Assembly: GCA_943788135.1 (NCBI GenBank)
Contig: CALSPC010000003.1
Coordinates: 434,001-498,000 of the forward strand
Direction: 5' to 3'
Length of the DNA stretch: 64,000 nt
Source: an uncultured Paracoccaceae bacterium
GTDB taxonomy: Bacteria; Bacteroidota; Bacteroidia; Flavobacteriales; Flavobacteriaceae
This document shows positions 25,326 through 34,148 of this stretch, piece by piece; within the stretch, counting starts at the first letter, position 1; every line of letters starts with the position of its first letter. The translations under genes and the position numbers were made by a program. The notes beneath the pieces are model-generated. The model did not search any database and had not been told where the DNA came from. It saw only the letters and a program-made list of their open reading frames with translations.

Positions 25326-25856
25326 ATGGACATAGAAACCCTTAAATACCCAATTGGGAAACCTAAAATTCCAACCAAAATTGAATCTACTCATATAGAA
25401 AATTGGATTCAGACGATTCGACAATTTCCTTTGCTAGTGTCAGCAGAAGTGATTCCGCTTACAGCCAAGGAACTTCGTTATAAATACCGTCCCGAAGGCT
25501 GGACGATTCAACAGGTGGTTGGCCATTGTATTGATAGTCATATGAATAGTATTACCCGTTTTAAATTGGCACTGACAGAAGACAATCCGACAATTAAACC
25601 CTATGATGAAGCCCAATGGGCAACGCTGAACGACACTCTGGATTATAGCATTCAAAGTTCCACAAAGCTTTTGTCAGGAATTCATCAACGTTGGGTGTTT
25701 TTGCTAGAGCAATTAGAAACAAGCCAATTACTGAGAACTTATATCCATCCTGACGGAAATGAATGTATTTCTTTGCAAGAAAGCTTGGCTATTTACGCCT
25801 GGCATTGCACCCATCATTTACAACACATTATTAATGCGAAAGCATTTAAATATTAA
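25326..25856 (+). CDS. DinB/YfiT-family putative metal-dependent hydrolase
   Basis: A 176 aa four-helix-bundle protein of the DinB superfamily, closest in pattern to YfiT/BstA-like proteins (KYPIGKPKIP, WTIQQVVGHCIDSHMNSITRFKLALTED, IKPYDEAQWA). Likely metal ligands are the His of VGHCIDSH and the paired His of WHCTHHLQHI. Some relatives are bacillithiol S-transferases. Activity here is not established. It sits ten bases after ruvC. Confidence 0.82.
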   Translation: MDIETLKYPIGKPKIPTKIESTHIENWIQTIRQFPLLVSAEVIPLTAKELRYKYRPEGWTIQQVVGHCIDSHMNSITRFKLALTEDNPTIKPYDEAQWATLNDTLDYSIQSSTKLLSGIHQRWVFLLEQLETSQLLRTYIHPDGNECISLQESLAIYAWHCTHHLQHIINAKAFKY

Positions 25857-25873
25857 TCGAAAACTTTGAGTTA

Positions 25874-26998
25874 GTGTCAGGTATTTATATCCATATTCCA
25901 TTTTGTAAAAAAGCTTGTCACTATTGTAACTTCCATTTTTCGACGAATCAAAACTCCAAATCAGCATTTATTGAAGCCGTTTCTAGAGAATTGATACTTC
26001 GCAAGTTGGAATATGCATCTGATGAAATTCAATCGATTTACTTCGGAGGAGGCACACCGACAGTCTTAGACGTTACGGAACTAAATACAATTCTTAAGAC
26101 CGTATATAAAAATTATAAAGTATCTGAAACGGCAGAAATTACACTTGAAGCCAATCCGGATGATCTTGATCTCGAAAAAATAAAACAACTCTCAAACACC
26201 AAAATAAATCGCTTAAGTATTGGAATTCAATCGTTTCATGAATCGGAGTTATCAGCTATGAATAGAGCGCACAATGCTGAAGATGCCAGAAAATGTTTAG
26301 AGCTTGCTACGACCTATTTTGATAATATCACCATAGATTTGATGTTTGGAATGCCTACAATGAGCATCGAATTATGGCGGCAAAATTTGCAAATTGCTTT
26401 TGAATTTGGAATCAAACATTTGTCTTGTTATTCACTCACAGTCGAACCAAAAACAGCGCTTGAGCATTTTATAAAAAAAGGAAGTCATCCGCCAATGGAT
26501 GATGAGTTGGCAGCCCAACATTTTGAGGTGTTACTCGAAGAAACTTCCGCACACGGGTTGACCCATTATGAAACCTGTAGTTTTGGACATCCCGATTACT
26601 TTTCAAAACACAATACAAGTTATTGGTTAGGTAAAACCTATATGGGTGTAGGGCCGTCGGCGCATTCGTTTGATGGTAGCAAAAGAAGTTGGAATGTTTC
26701 TAATAACTCAAAGTATATCAAAGCACTAGAAGTCGATAAACTGCCATTTGAATCGGAAGTATTATCTGTTGAAAATCGATTTAATGAATATATTATGACA
26801 GGATTACGAACCATTTGGGGTATTTCACTTGGAAAAATTGAAGCTGATTATGGGGTTAAAATAAAAGACCACTTACTTCAAAATTCCAAAAAATTTATCA
26901 GTTCAAATACTCTTGTAATAGAAGATAATCACCTAAAAATTACAACGTCGGGAAAATTTCTTTCTGATGGAATTGCTTCCGATTTGTTTTTAGTTTAG
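25874..26998 (+). CDS. hemW: Radical SAM heme chaperone HemW
   Basis: A 374 aa radical SAM protein with the cluster motif CKKACHYCNF (CxxxCxxC) near residue 10, IYFGGGTPTVL, and the HemW-specific HNTSYW stretch. It lacks the fourth cysteine of true HemN oxidases, which favours the heme-chaperone role. Start is GTG at 25874. Part of the run from 23595 to 28153. Confidence 0.92.
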   Translation: MSGIYIHIPFCKKACHYCNFHFSTNQNSKSAFIEAVSRELILRKLEYASDEIQSIYFGGGTPTVLDVTELNTILKTVYKNYKVSETAEITLEANPDDLDLEKIKQLSNTKINRLSIGIQSFHESELSAMNRAHNAEDARKCLELATTYFDNITIDLMFGMPTMSIELWRQNLQIAFEFGIKHLSCYSLTVEPKTALEHFIKKGSHPPMDDELAAQHFEVLLEETSAHGLTHYETCSFGHPDYFSKHNTSYWLGKTYMGVGPSAHSFDGSKRSWNVSNNSKYIKALEVDKLPFESEVLSVENRFNEYIMTGLRTIWGISLGKIEADYGVKIKDHLLQNSKKFISSNTLVIEDNHLKITTSGKFLSDGIASDLFLV

Positions 26999-27011
26999 CT
27001 ATATTTAGCCT

Positions 27012-27779
27012 ATGAAAGCAGTCATTTACGCCAATAGTCGCACCTATACCATCTATATCGATCAACCCTTGGACATCTCAATTCCGTTACATGCCTCCAA
27101 AAAAAATGTAAACGCGTGGTATTTGCCACCGCCCAAGATTTATCCCGCTAAAGTAAAAGACTGGACAGGGAGTATTAAAGAAGGTGCTGCGGTTAATTTT
27201 AATAGTATAGAATTCAACCCTCATGCACATGGAACGCACACGGAATGTGTCGGACATATTACCAAAGACGTCTATACGATCAATGCGTGTTTAACACAGT
27301 TTTTGTTTGTGGCTGAGGTTATTACTGTAGTTCCAGAACCATTGAATGGTGACTTTGTTATCTCCGAAAAACAACTGCGTTATGCGATAGGAAATAAAAA
27401 AAGAGAAGCCATCATTATTAGAACGCTACCCAATACTTCCGATAAGCTGAGTCGACAATATGGACATACAAATCCGCCATACCTTACTGAAGCTGCTGCT
27501 ATTTATCTCCGTGAAAAAGGTGTTAAGCACCTATTGGTGGACACACCGAGTGTTGATAAGGAAAAGGATGATGGACAACTTTTGGCACACAAAGCTTTTT
27601 GGAATGTTGGTGGTGCTATTCGTACGGATGCTACGATTACAGAACTTGTTTTTGTACCCAATGCAGTTGAAGATGGAAAGTATATTTTAAATATATTAAT
27701 TGCCCCCTTTGAAAATGATGCGTCGCCAAGTAAGCCCGTTCTCTATAAATTATATGACAAAGAAACCTCTAAACCTTAA
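27012..27779 (+). CDS. Cyclase family protein (kynurenine-formamidase-like fold)
   Basis: A 255 aa metal-dependent hydrolase-like protein. The metal motif reads HAHGTHTECVGHI near residue 72; typical members have HxGTHxD, here with Glu in place of Asp. Other conserved parts are NPPYLTEAAAIYLREKGVKHLLVDTPSVD. Known members hydrolyse N-formylkynurenine or cyclic amides; the substrate here is unknown. It overlaps the next start by one base. Confidence 0.82.
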   Translation: MKAVIYANSRTYTIYIDQPLDISIPLHASKKNVNAWYLPPPKIYPAKVKDWTGSIKEGAAVNFNSIEFNPHAHGTHTECVGHITKDVYTINACLTQFLFVAEVITVVPEPLNGDFVISEKQLRYAIGNKKREAIIIRTLPNTSDKLSRQYGHTNPPYLTEAAAIYLREKGVKHLLVDTPSVDKEKDDGQLLAHKAFWNVGGAIRTDATITELVFVPNAVEDGKYILNILIAPFENDASPSKPVLYKLYDKETSKP

Positions 27780-28153
27780 TGATTACAATTGATGCTATTC
27801 AATCCCATTGTATAAACAAGGAACAAACTACTGAAGAATTTCCTTTTGATGAAAGTACGCTTGTGTATAAGGTTTTAGGTAAAATATTTGCCCTTTGCCC
27901 GTTAGAGGCCTGGGAGCAAGGCAATCCCTCAATTACCTTGAAATGTGACCCCGATTATGCCGAGGAACTCCGTAACGATTATGATGCGATTCAATCTGGA
28001 TTTCATGCCAATAAAAAACATTGGAACACCATTTATTTAAGCAATTGTAGGTTTTCGCCTCAATTTCTTTTTGAACTCATTGATCATAGTTATGCGATGG
28101 TGATTCAAAATATGCCTAAAAAATTAAGAAGTCAGTTATCATCATTTTCTTAA
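27779..28153 (+). CDS. MmcQ/YjbR family protein
   Basis: A 124 aa protein with the MmcQ/YjbR pattern: FPFDESTLVYKVLGKIFALCP, ITLKCDPDYAEELRNDYDAIQSGFHANKKHWNTIYL, and a C-terminal LIDHSYAMVIQNMPKK. The fold is cytoplasmic and CyaY-like; biochemical role unknown. Last gene of the run beginning at 23595. Confidence 0.88.
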   Translation: MITIDAIQSHCINKEQTTEEFPFDESTLVYKVLGKIFALCPLEAWEQGNPSITLKCDPDYAEELRNDYDAIQSGFHANKKHWNTIYLSNCRFSPQFLFELIDHSYAMVIQNMPKKLRSQLSSFS

Positions 28154-28234
28154 AGGCAATGAACTCCATTTATCAGTCTTGTATGCTTGTAACTTCTCAC
28201 ATCGTGAGAGGTCGTATATAGTAAAATTAAGGAC

Positions 28235-29623
28235 CTAAGACTGAAGTTCAGTAAAATACTTATAAAACAGTGGAATAGTTTCAATCCCTTTATAGTAATT
28301 AAATAATCCGTAATGTTCGTTTGGGGAATGTATGGCATCGCTGTCGAGTCCAAACCCCATCAAGATGGTTTTACTTTTTAATTCTTTTTCAAAGAGTGCT
28401 ACAATAGGAATACTTCCACCTCCACGTTGAGGAATTGGTGCGGTTCCAAACGTGTCTTTATACGCCATCGCCGCCGCTTTATAACCAATAGTATCTATGG
28501 GTGTTACGTAGCCTTGACCGCCATGATGAGGCGTCACTTTTACGTTTACGCTTTCTGGAGCAATGCGTTCAAAATGAGATTTAAAAAGTTGTGTAATTTC
28601 ATCACAATCCTGATTAGGTACGAGACGCATCGAAATTTTCGCGTACGCTTTACTCGCAATTACGGTTTTGGCACCTTCTCCAGTATAGCCACCCCAAATA
28701 CCGTTGACATCTAGTGTTGGGCGAATGGAGTTGCGTTCGTTGGTTGTGTAGCCTTTTTCGCCATAGACCGCATTGATCTGTAAAGAATCTTTATAGTCTT
28801 CCAATGAAAACGGTGCTTTTGCCATTTCGGCACGTTCTGCGTCTGATAAGTTTTCGACCTTGTCATAAAACCCAGGAATGGTAATGTGATTATTTTCATC
28901 ATGCAAAGAGGCAATCATCTTGGCTAATATATTAATAGGATTTGCAACGGCACCGCCATAAATCCCTGAATGCAAATCTCTATTTGGTCCAGTTACTTCC
29001 ACCTCAACATAACTTAAGCCTCTAAGCCCAGTGGTGATCGACGGCGTATCTTTTGCAATCATTCCAGTGTCAGAAATTAGGATCACATCATTTTTGAGTT
29101 TGGTAGTGTTGTTTTTTACAAAATCAGCTAAGTTATCACTGCCAACTTCTTCTTCCCCCTCAATCATAAATTTAACATTACAGGGCAATTGATCTGTTGA
29201 GGTCATAAACTCCAACGCTTTGACATGCATATACATCTGTCCTTTATCGTCACACGCACCGCGAGCAAATATGGCACCTTCAGGATGGAGCGCTGTTTTT
29301 TTAATAATAGGTTCAAAAGCAGGGGAGTCCCACAACTCAATAGGGTCAGCGGGTTGCACATCATAGTGTCCATAGACTAAAATTGTTGGAAGCTCAGGGT
29401 CTATTAGTTTTTCACCATAAATAATTGGAAATCCTTTAGTCTGACAAATTTCAACAGTATCACAACCTGCTGTTTTAAGGCTGTCAGCTACAAAATCGGC
29501 TGCTCTAAACACATCTTTACTGTAGGCAGAGTCTGCACTTACAGATGGAATTCGAAGAAGATCGAAAAGCTCTTCAACAAAGCGATCTTTGTTTGCGTTA
29601 AGGTAAGATTGTAATGAATTCAT
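28235..29623 (-). CDS. M20 family dipeptidase/metallopeptidase
   Basis: A 462 aa di-zinc peptidase of the M20 family. Metal ligands and catalytic residues appear in VYGHYDVQPADP (His, Asp), ARGACDDKGQMYMH (bridging Asp), IEGEEEVGSDNL (catalytic Glu) and SIPIVALFE with DAIHSPNEHYG (last His). The insert dimerisation domain carries DLHSGIYGGAVANP. No signal peptide, so cytoplasmic. Probably hydrolyses short peptides. Confidence 0.93.
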   Translation of the reverse strand: MNSLQSYLNANKDRFVEELFDLLRIPSVSADSAYSKDVFRAADFVADSLKTAGCDTVEICQTKGFPIIYGEKLIDPELPTILVYGHYDVQPADPIELWDSPAFEPIIKKTALHPEGAIFARGACDDKGQMYMHVKALEFMTSTDQLPCNVKFMIEGEEEVGSDNLADFVKNNTTKLKNDVILISDTGMIAKDTPSITTGLRGLSYVEVEVTGPNRDLHSGIYGGAVANPINILAKMIASLHDENNHITIPGFYDKVENLSDAERAEMAKAPFSLEDYKDSLQINAVYGEKGYTTNERNSIRPTLDVNGIWGGYTGEGAKTVIASKAYAKISMRLVPNQDCDEITQLFKSHFERIAPESVNVKVTPHHGGQGYVTPIDTIGYKAAAMAYKDTFGTAPIPQRGGGSIPIVALFEKELKSKTILMGFGLDSDAIHSPNEHYGLFNYYKGIETIPLFYKYFTELQS

Positions 29624-29685
29624 AGCTTGGTTTTTGGAAATGTAAAACTACAAAAATCATACGAAATAAATATTTCCTTGTACTA

Positions 29686-29715
29686 TTTGTATTTATAAAC
29701 TATTGTTTATATTTG
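29686..29715 (+). promoter_or_regulatory. Promoter of tRNA-Leu(UAG)
   Basis: TTTG at 29686-29689, an 18-base spacer, then TATATTTG at 29708-29715: a complete Bacteroidota -33/-7 pair, 25 bases before the tRNA. Confidence 0.75.
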
Positions 29716-29740
29716 CGTCCCTATTTATAAGGGATGTTTA

Positions 29741-29822
29741 GCGGGCGTGGTGGAATTGGTAGACACGCTAGACTTAGGATCTAGTGCCGCGAGGTGTGGG
29801 AGTTCGAGTCTCCCCGCCCGCA
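29741..29822 (+). tRNA. tRNA-Leu (anticodon UAG)
   Basis: The 82-nt gene folds as a class II tRNA. Acceptor GCGGGCG pairs with CGCCCGC, the anticodon arm is CTAGA-CTTAGGA-TCTAG giving anticodon TAG, the long variable arm is TGCCGCGAGGTGT, and the T-loop is TTCGAGT. The discriminator is A, and CCA is not encoded. Confidence 0.97.
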
Positions 29823-29836
29823 CTAAACAAAATATC

Positions 29837-29864
29837 AAGCTTCTCATTTTGAGAAGCTTTTTTT
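29837..29864 (+). terminator. Terminator after tRNA-Leu(UAG)
   Basis: AAGCTTCTCA-TTT-TGAGAAGCTT, a 10-bp stem followed by a T run. It separates the tRNA from the BaiN-like gene. Confidence 0.85.
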
Positions 29865-29879
29865 ATATACTTTTATCAA

Positions 29880-31091
29880 GTGAATAATTTTGATGTTTTA
29901 ATCGTAGGTGGTGGTGCAGCAGGTTTTTTTGCGGCCATAAATACCGCAGCTCAAAATCCAAGCCTAAAAATTGCTATTTTAGAACGCGGATCCAACGTGC
30001 TTTCTAAAGTTAAAATTTCTGGTGGAGGACGTTGTAATGTCACTCATGCTGAATTTATACCAGATGAGTTAATCTTAAATTATCCGCGAGGCGAAAAAGA
30101 ATTACGAGGTCCGTTTCACTCCTATATGACAGGCGACACTATGCAATGGTTTGAAGATCGTGGCGTCCCTTTAAAAATTGAAGACGATGGGCGTGTGTTT
30201 CCAGTTTCAAATTCATCACAAACGATCATTGATTGCTTTCTGGAAGAAATTAAAACGCATCAGATAGAGGTGCTTCTCAACCATGCTGTACAAGGGATTA
30301 CCAATGAAAATGACATTTGGGAGCTAGATACAACTAAAGGCGTTTTTAGAGCTCCAAAACTATTAATGGCGACCGGAAGTAATCCTAAAATATGGAAACT
30401 GTTAGAAACACTTGGGCACCAAGTAATTGCGCCAGTACCGTCGTTATTTACATTCAATATTAAAGACAGTCGTCTGAAAAATATCCCTGGTGTTGTGGCT
30501 TCAGATGTTCACGTTTCTGTGGTGAATAGCACTTTGGAATCTGAAGGTCCGTTGTTAGTAACGCACGCAGGTTTAAGTGCCCCGTCAATTCTAAAATTAT
30601 CCGCTTATGGCGCTTTAGAATTAGCAGAGCGGCAGTACAAATTTCAAATTAAAGTTAATTTTATCAAACAAGAATTTACGGCATGTTTGCAACATCTACT
30701 GGAAATTAAAACTGCGTTCTCCAAAAAATTAATGATCAAATCAGCCCAGTTTGACCTTCCAAAACGTTTGTGGGAACAGTTGGTGATTGCCGCACAAATC
30801 CCCAACGATTTGCGTTGGGCTGAGTGTAACAAACAGCAGCTTCAAGCGATTGCTACTCAACTTACAGCGGCTATTTTTAATGTAGCTGGAAAAAGCACAT
30901 TCAAAGACGAATTTGTAACGGCGGGTGGTGTAGAATTGAAAGGCGTAAATTTTAAAACTTTTGAAAGTAAACAGTTCAAAAATCTATTTTTTGCTGGAGA
31001 AGTTTTGAATATTGATGCAGTAACTGGCGGTTTTAATTTTCAAAATGCATGGACAAGTGCTTTTATAGCGGCACAACAGCTCTCAAAATAA
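29880..31091 (+). CDS. BaiN/HI0933-type NAD(P)/FAD-dependent oxidoreductase
   Basis: A 403 aa flavoprotein. The N-terminal FAD motif is DVLIVGGGAAGFFAAI, followed by the family signature ISGGGRCNVTHAE, GRVFPVSNSSQTI and LLMATGSNPKIWKLLETLGH. The C-terminal FAD segment reads FFAGEVLNIDAVTGGFNFQNAW. Start is GTG at 29880. The electron acceptor is unknown in most members. Confidence 0.92.
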   Translation: MNNFDVLIVGGGAAGFFAAINTAAQNPSLKIAILERGSNVLSKVKISGGGRCNVTHAEFIPDELILNYPRGEKELRGPFHSYMTGDTMQWFEDRGVPLKIEDDGRVFPVSNSSQTIIDCFLEEIKTHQIEVLLNHAVQGITNENDIWELDTTKGVFRAPKLLMATGSNPKIWKLLETLGHQVIAPVPSLFTFNIKDSRLKNIPGVVASDVHVSVVNSTLESEGPLLVTHAGLSAPSILKLSAYGALELAERQYKFQIKVNFIKQEFTACLQHLLEIKTAFSKKLMIKSAQFDLPKRLWEQLVIAAQIPNDLRWAECNKQQLQAIATQLTAAIFNVAGKSTFKDEFVTAGGVELKGVNFKTFESKQFKNLFFAGEVLNIDAVTGGFNFQNAWTSAFIAAQQLSK

Positions 31092-31113
31092 CAAATAACT
31101 AAAGCGAAGTTAG

Positions 31114-31121
31114 TATCTTTG
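31114..31121 (+). promoter_or_regulatory. -7 promoter element for mvaD
   Basis: TATCTTTG matches TAnnTTTG, 19 bases before the start codon at 31139. A second such element, TATATTTG at 32224-32231, precedes the mevalonate kinase gene. Confidence 0.45.
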
Positions 31122-31138
31122 TCTTTCATGTTAATTTT

Positions 31139-32221
31139 ATGATTGTAAACGAATTCATTCCAAAGCCCTACACACAACTTTTAGATCGTGGTGCTGTGGC
31201 TTACAGTGCCCCAAGTAATATTGCTTTAGTGAAATATTGGGGAAAAAAAGTACATCAAATTCCGGCCAATTCGTCGATTAGTTTTACGCTTAATAATTGC
31301 AAAACAGCAACCGCACTTAGGTTTGAAAAAAAAACATCTAAAGGCTTTTCTTTTGAGGTGTTTTTGGATGGCAAATTACAAGACGACTTTAAGCCAAAAA
31401 TCGAACAATTTTTCAGTAGAATAGAAGTCTATGTGCCTTTTTTAAGTTCATATCATTTTGTAATCGAAACTTCAAACACCTTTCCGCACAGCTCTGGAAT
31501 TGCCTCTTCGGCATCTGGAATGAGTGCTTTGGCGCTATGTCTAATGCAGATTGAACAGCAATTAGACCCCGCTATTTCAAAAGAATTTTTCAATACAAAA
31601 GCATCCTTTTTGGCCCGGTTGGGATCTGGAAGTGCTTGTAGAAGTATTGAAGGTAATTTGATCGTATGGGGCTCACACGCGAATATTGAGGGAAGTTCAG
31701 ATTTAGTTGGCATTAAATACCCGTATGAAGTTCATCATAAGTTTAAAAACTATCGTGACACCATTCTTTTGGTAGATAAAGGGGAGAAACAGGTTAGTAG
31801 TACTGTTGGTCATAATTTGATGCATGACCATCCGTTTGCCGAACAGCGTTTTGCGCAAGCACACTCCAATATGGAGGCCTTGATTCCGGTACTGAAATCA
31901 GGAGACTTAAAAGCATTTATAAGCATTGTAGAGCAGGAAGCACTCACGCTACATGCGATGATGATGAGTAGCAATCCGTATTTTATTCTCATGAAGCCAA
32001 ACACCCTAGAAATTATAAATAAACTATGGGCATTTAGAGCAAAAACAGGACTTCATGTTTGTTTTACCTTAGATGCTGGTGCCAATGTTCATGTATTATT
32101 TCCTGATAATGAAGCAGATGAAGTTCAGGAATTTATTGCAACAGAGTTGGCAGAACACTGTCAAAATGGGCATTATATAGAAGACAAATTAGGTCTGGGT
32201 GCAGAACCCATAAAAATTTAA
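31139..32221 (+). CDS. mvaD: Diphosphomevalonate decarboxylase
   Basis: Converts mevalonate diphosphate to isopentenyl diphosphate with ATP, the last step of the mevalonate pathway. GHMP-kinase fold with APSNIALVKYWGKK near residue 20 and the phosphate-binding HSSGIASSASGMSALAL near 115. GSGSACRSIEGNLIVWG is the conserved decarboxylase segment. 360 aa. The mevalonate kinase gene follows, confirming a mevalonate-type isoprenoid route. Confidence 0.95.
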   Translation: MIVNEFIPKPYTQLLDRGAVAYSAPSNIALVKYWGKKVHQIPANSSISFTLNNCKTATALRFEKKTSKGFSFEVFLDGKLQDDFKPKIEQFFSRIEVYVPFLSSYHFVIETSNTFPHSSGIASSASGMSALALCLMQIEQQLDPAISKEFFNTKASFLARLGSGSACRSIEGNLIVWGSHANIEGSSDLVGIKYPYEVHHKFKNYRDTILLVDKGEKQVSSTVGHNLMHDHPFAEQRFAQAHSNMEALIPVLKSGDLKAFISIVEQEALTLHAMMMSSNPYFILMKPNTLEIINKLWAFRAKTGLHVCFTLDAGANVHVLFPDNEADEVQEFIATELAEHCQNGHYIEDKLGLGAEPIKI

Positions 32222-32248
32222 TGTATATTTGAAGTCAAACTCAATGCA

Positions 32249-33178
32249 ATGAAAGGACCACTTTTTTATTCTAAAATTTTACTCTTTGGAGAGTATGGGA
32301 TCATCAAAGATTCTAAAGGGTTGTCTATTCCTTATAATTTTTATAATGGCGCATTGAAAAGGGATGATAATTCAAGTCCATCCGCAGTCGAATCCAACCT
32401 TAATTTGATGAAATTTCATCAATACCTTTCTAATATTGATACCGCATTAGTAGTGTTTGACTTAGCTCAACTTGAAGACGATATTAATGCTGGAATGTAT
32501 TTTGATTCTTCTATTCCACAAGGCTATGGTGTTGGAAGTAGTGGCGCGCTCGTTGCGGCCTTGTATGATAAATATGCCCAAGATAAAATTACAGTTTTAG
32601 AAAACTTAACCCGAGAAAAACTATTAAAGCTAAAAGCTATTTTTTCGGAAATGGAATCGTTTTTTCATGGTAAATCATCAGGGTTAGATCCCTTGAATAG
32701 TTACTTGAGCATTCCTATTCTCATAAATTCCAAAGACAATATTGAAGCTACCGGAATACCTTCCCAAAATACTAGGGGGAAAGGGGCCGTTTTTCTATTA
32801 GATAGCGGTACCATTGGAGAAACCGCGCCGATGGTTGGCATTTTTATGGAAAAAATGAAACAAGAAGGTTTCCGTACAATGCTCAAAAATCAATTTATAA
32901 AACACACCGATGCTTGTGTGGATGATTTTTTGAAAGGCGATATAAAGTCTCTTTTCAAAAACACGAAACAATTATCAAAAGTTGTTTTAAATCACTTTGC
33001 TCCTATGATTCCTAAGCAATTCCATTCCATATGGAAAGCAGGAATTGAATCGAATGCATATTATCTCAAACTCTGCGGATCTGGTGGAGGAGGATATATT
33101 TTGGGATTCACTGAGGATTTTCAGGCGGCTCAGAAAGCACTTACCGATTATAAATTAGAAGTCGTTTATAACTTCTAA
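32249..33178 (+). CDS. Mevalonate kinase-like GHMP kinase
   Basis: A 309 aa GHMP kinase. N-terminal KILLFGEYGIIKDSKGLSIPY corresponds to the substrate site, GYGVGSSGALVAALYDKYA is the ATP loop, HGKSSGLDPLNSYLSIPIL follows, and LCGSGGGGYILGF is the C-terminal motif. Position next to mvaD supports mevalonate kinase; phosphomevalonate kinase is less likely. Confidence 0.88.
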   Translation: MKGPLFYSKILLFGEYGIIKDSKGLSIPYNFYNGALKRDDNSSPSAVESNLNLMKFHQYLSNIDTALVVFDLAQLEDDINAGMYFDSSIPQGYGVGSSGALVAALYDKYAQDKITVLENLTREKLLKLKAIFSEMESFFHGKSSGLDPLNSYLSIPILINSKDNIEATGIPSQNTRGKGAVFLLDSGTIGETAPMVGIFMEKMKQEGFRTMLKNQFIKHTDACVDDFLKGDIKSLFKNTKQLSKVVLNHFAPMIPKQFHSIWKAGIESNAYYLKLCGSGGGGYILGFTEDFQAAQKALTDYKLEVVYNF

Positions 33179-33187
33179 ATCTATTCT

Positions 33188-34093
33188 ATGTTTACGCCAA
33201 TTCAAAAACAGGTTATGCTAAAATTGTTTAGCATGTTTGTGGTGGTTAGAGGTTTTAATTTAGTATTGATCGTTTTTGCTCAATACATTACGGCCATTTT
33301 TATTATGGCTCCAAATCAGTCACTATCAGAAGTTATATTTGACCGCCCTCTTTTTGCATTAATATTAGCCACTGTTGGTGCTATCGCTTCTGGCTATATT
33401 ATCAATAATTTCTACGATACTGAAAAAGATATCATTAATCGCCCGCACCAGTCCATTTTGGAGCAATATGTCAGTCAAAATACAAAGTTAGTTCTCTACT
33501 TTATAATTAATTTTATTGTCGTTGTTGTTGCGAGTTATGTGTCTTTCAGATCTGTTTTATTTTTTTCAGTTTATATTTTTGCGATTTGGTTTTATTCTCA
33601 CAAAATCAAAAAAAAACCCATTATAGGAAACTTGATTTCCGCTATTTTAACCATTACGCCTTTTTTCGCTATTTTTCTCTATTACAAAAATTATAGTGGG
33701 TTGATCTTTGTTTTTGGATTTTACTTATTCCTTGTTTTATCGATGCGAGAGTTGGTTAAGGATTTAGAAAATTTAAAAGGCGACTTAACCTTGAATTATA
33801 AAACAATTCCAGTCGTATATGGCGAAAAAGTGGCAAAATTAATGGTGGTTATTTTGGTTACAATTAATATTCTAATAACCTGGTATTTGCTAACTACATT
33901 CGATCTAGGAACAATGGATTATTTCTTTTATTTGAGTGTCAGCCTACTATCGGTAGTTGTAGTGTTAGTGTTTTTAGCTCAGCATCAACAACAGTACATG
34001 CGTATTCATTACCTGTTAAAACTACTTATTTTGTTAGGCGTTTTTAGTATTATATTATTAAACCCTAGCCTTATTCTTTCAAAGCTATTATAA
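33188..34093 (+). CDS. UbiA-family prenyltransferase
   Basis: A 301 aa membrane enzyme with about eight helices that transfers a prenyl chain to an acceptor. The first Asp-rich motif is NNFYDTEKDIINRPHQ near residue 76, the second RELVKDLENLKGD near 190. Flavobacterial relatives are annotated as geranylgeranylglycerol-phosphate geranylgeranyltransferase. It lies nine bases after the mevalonate kinase gene, consistent with using the isoprenoid made there. The acceptor is not known. Confidence 0.85.
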   Translation: MFTPIQKQVMLKLFSMFVVVRGFNLVLIVFAQYITAIFIMAPNQSLSEVIFDRPLFALILATVGAIASGYIINNFYDTEKDIINRPHQSILEQYVSQNTKLVLYFIINFIVVVVASYVSFRSVLFFSVYIFAIWFYSHKIKKKPIIGNLISAILTITPFFAIFLYYKNYSGLIFVFGFYLFLVLSMRELVKDLENLKGDLTLNYKTIPVVYGEKVAKLMVVILVTINILITWYLLTTFDLGTMDYFFYLSVSLLSVVVVLVFLAQHQQQYMRIHYLLKLLILLGVFSIILLNPSLILSKLL

Positions 34094-34127
34094 CCAAAAA
34101 AATTAGATGCATTGCCTATGAATGCGT

Positions 34128-34135
34128 TACATTTG
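34128..34135 (+). promoter_or_regulatory. -7 promoter element for the RsuA/RluB-like gene
   Basis: TACATTTG fits TAnnTTTG, 14 bases before the ATG at 34149, and lies inside the longer open frame starting at 34122. This favours the 34149 start. Confidence 0.5.
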
Positions 34136-34148
34136 CAAAAAATTAATC

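Noticed and set aside
30644-30832. Minus-strand open frame within the BaiN-like gene
   Set aside because: Shadow of a confident gene in another frame.
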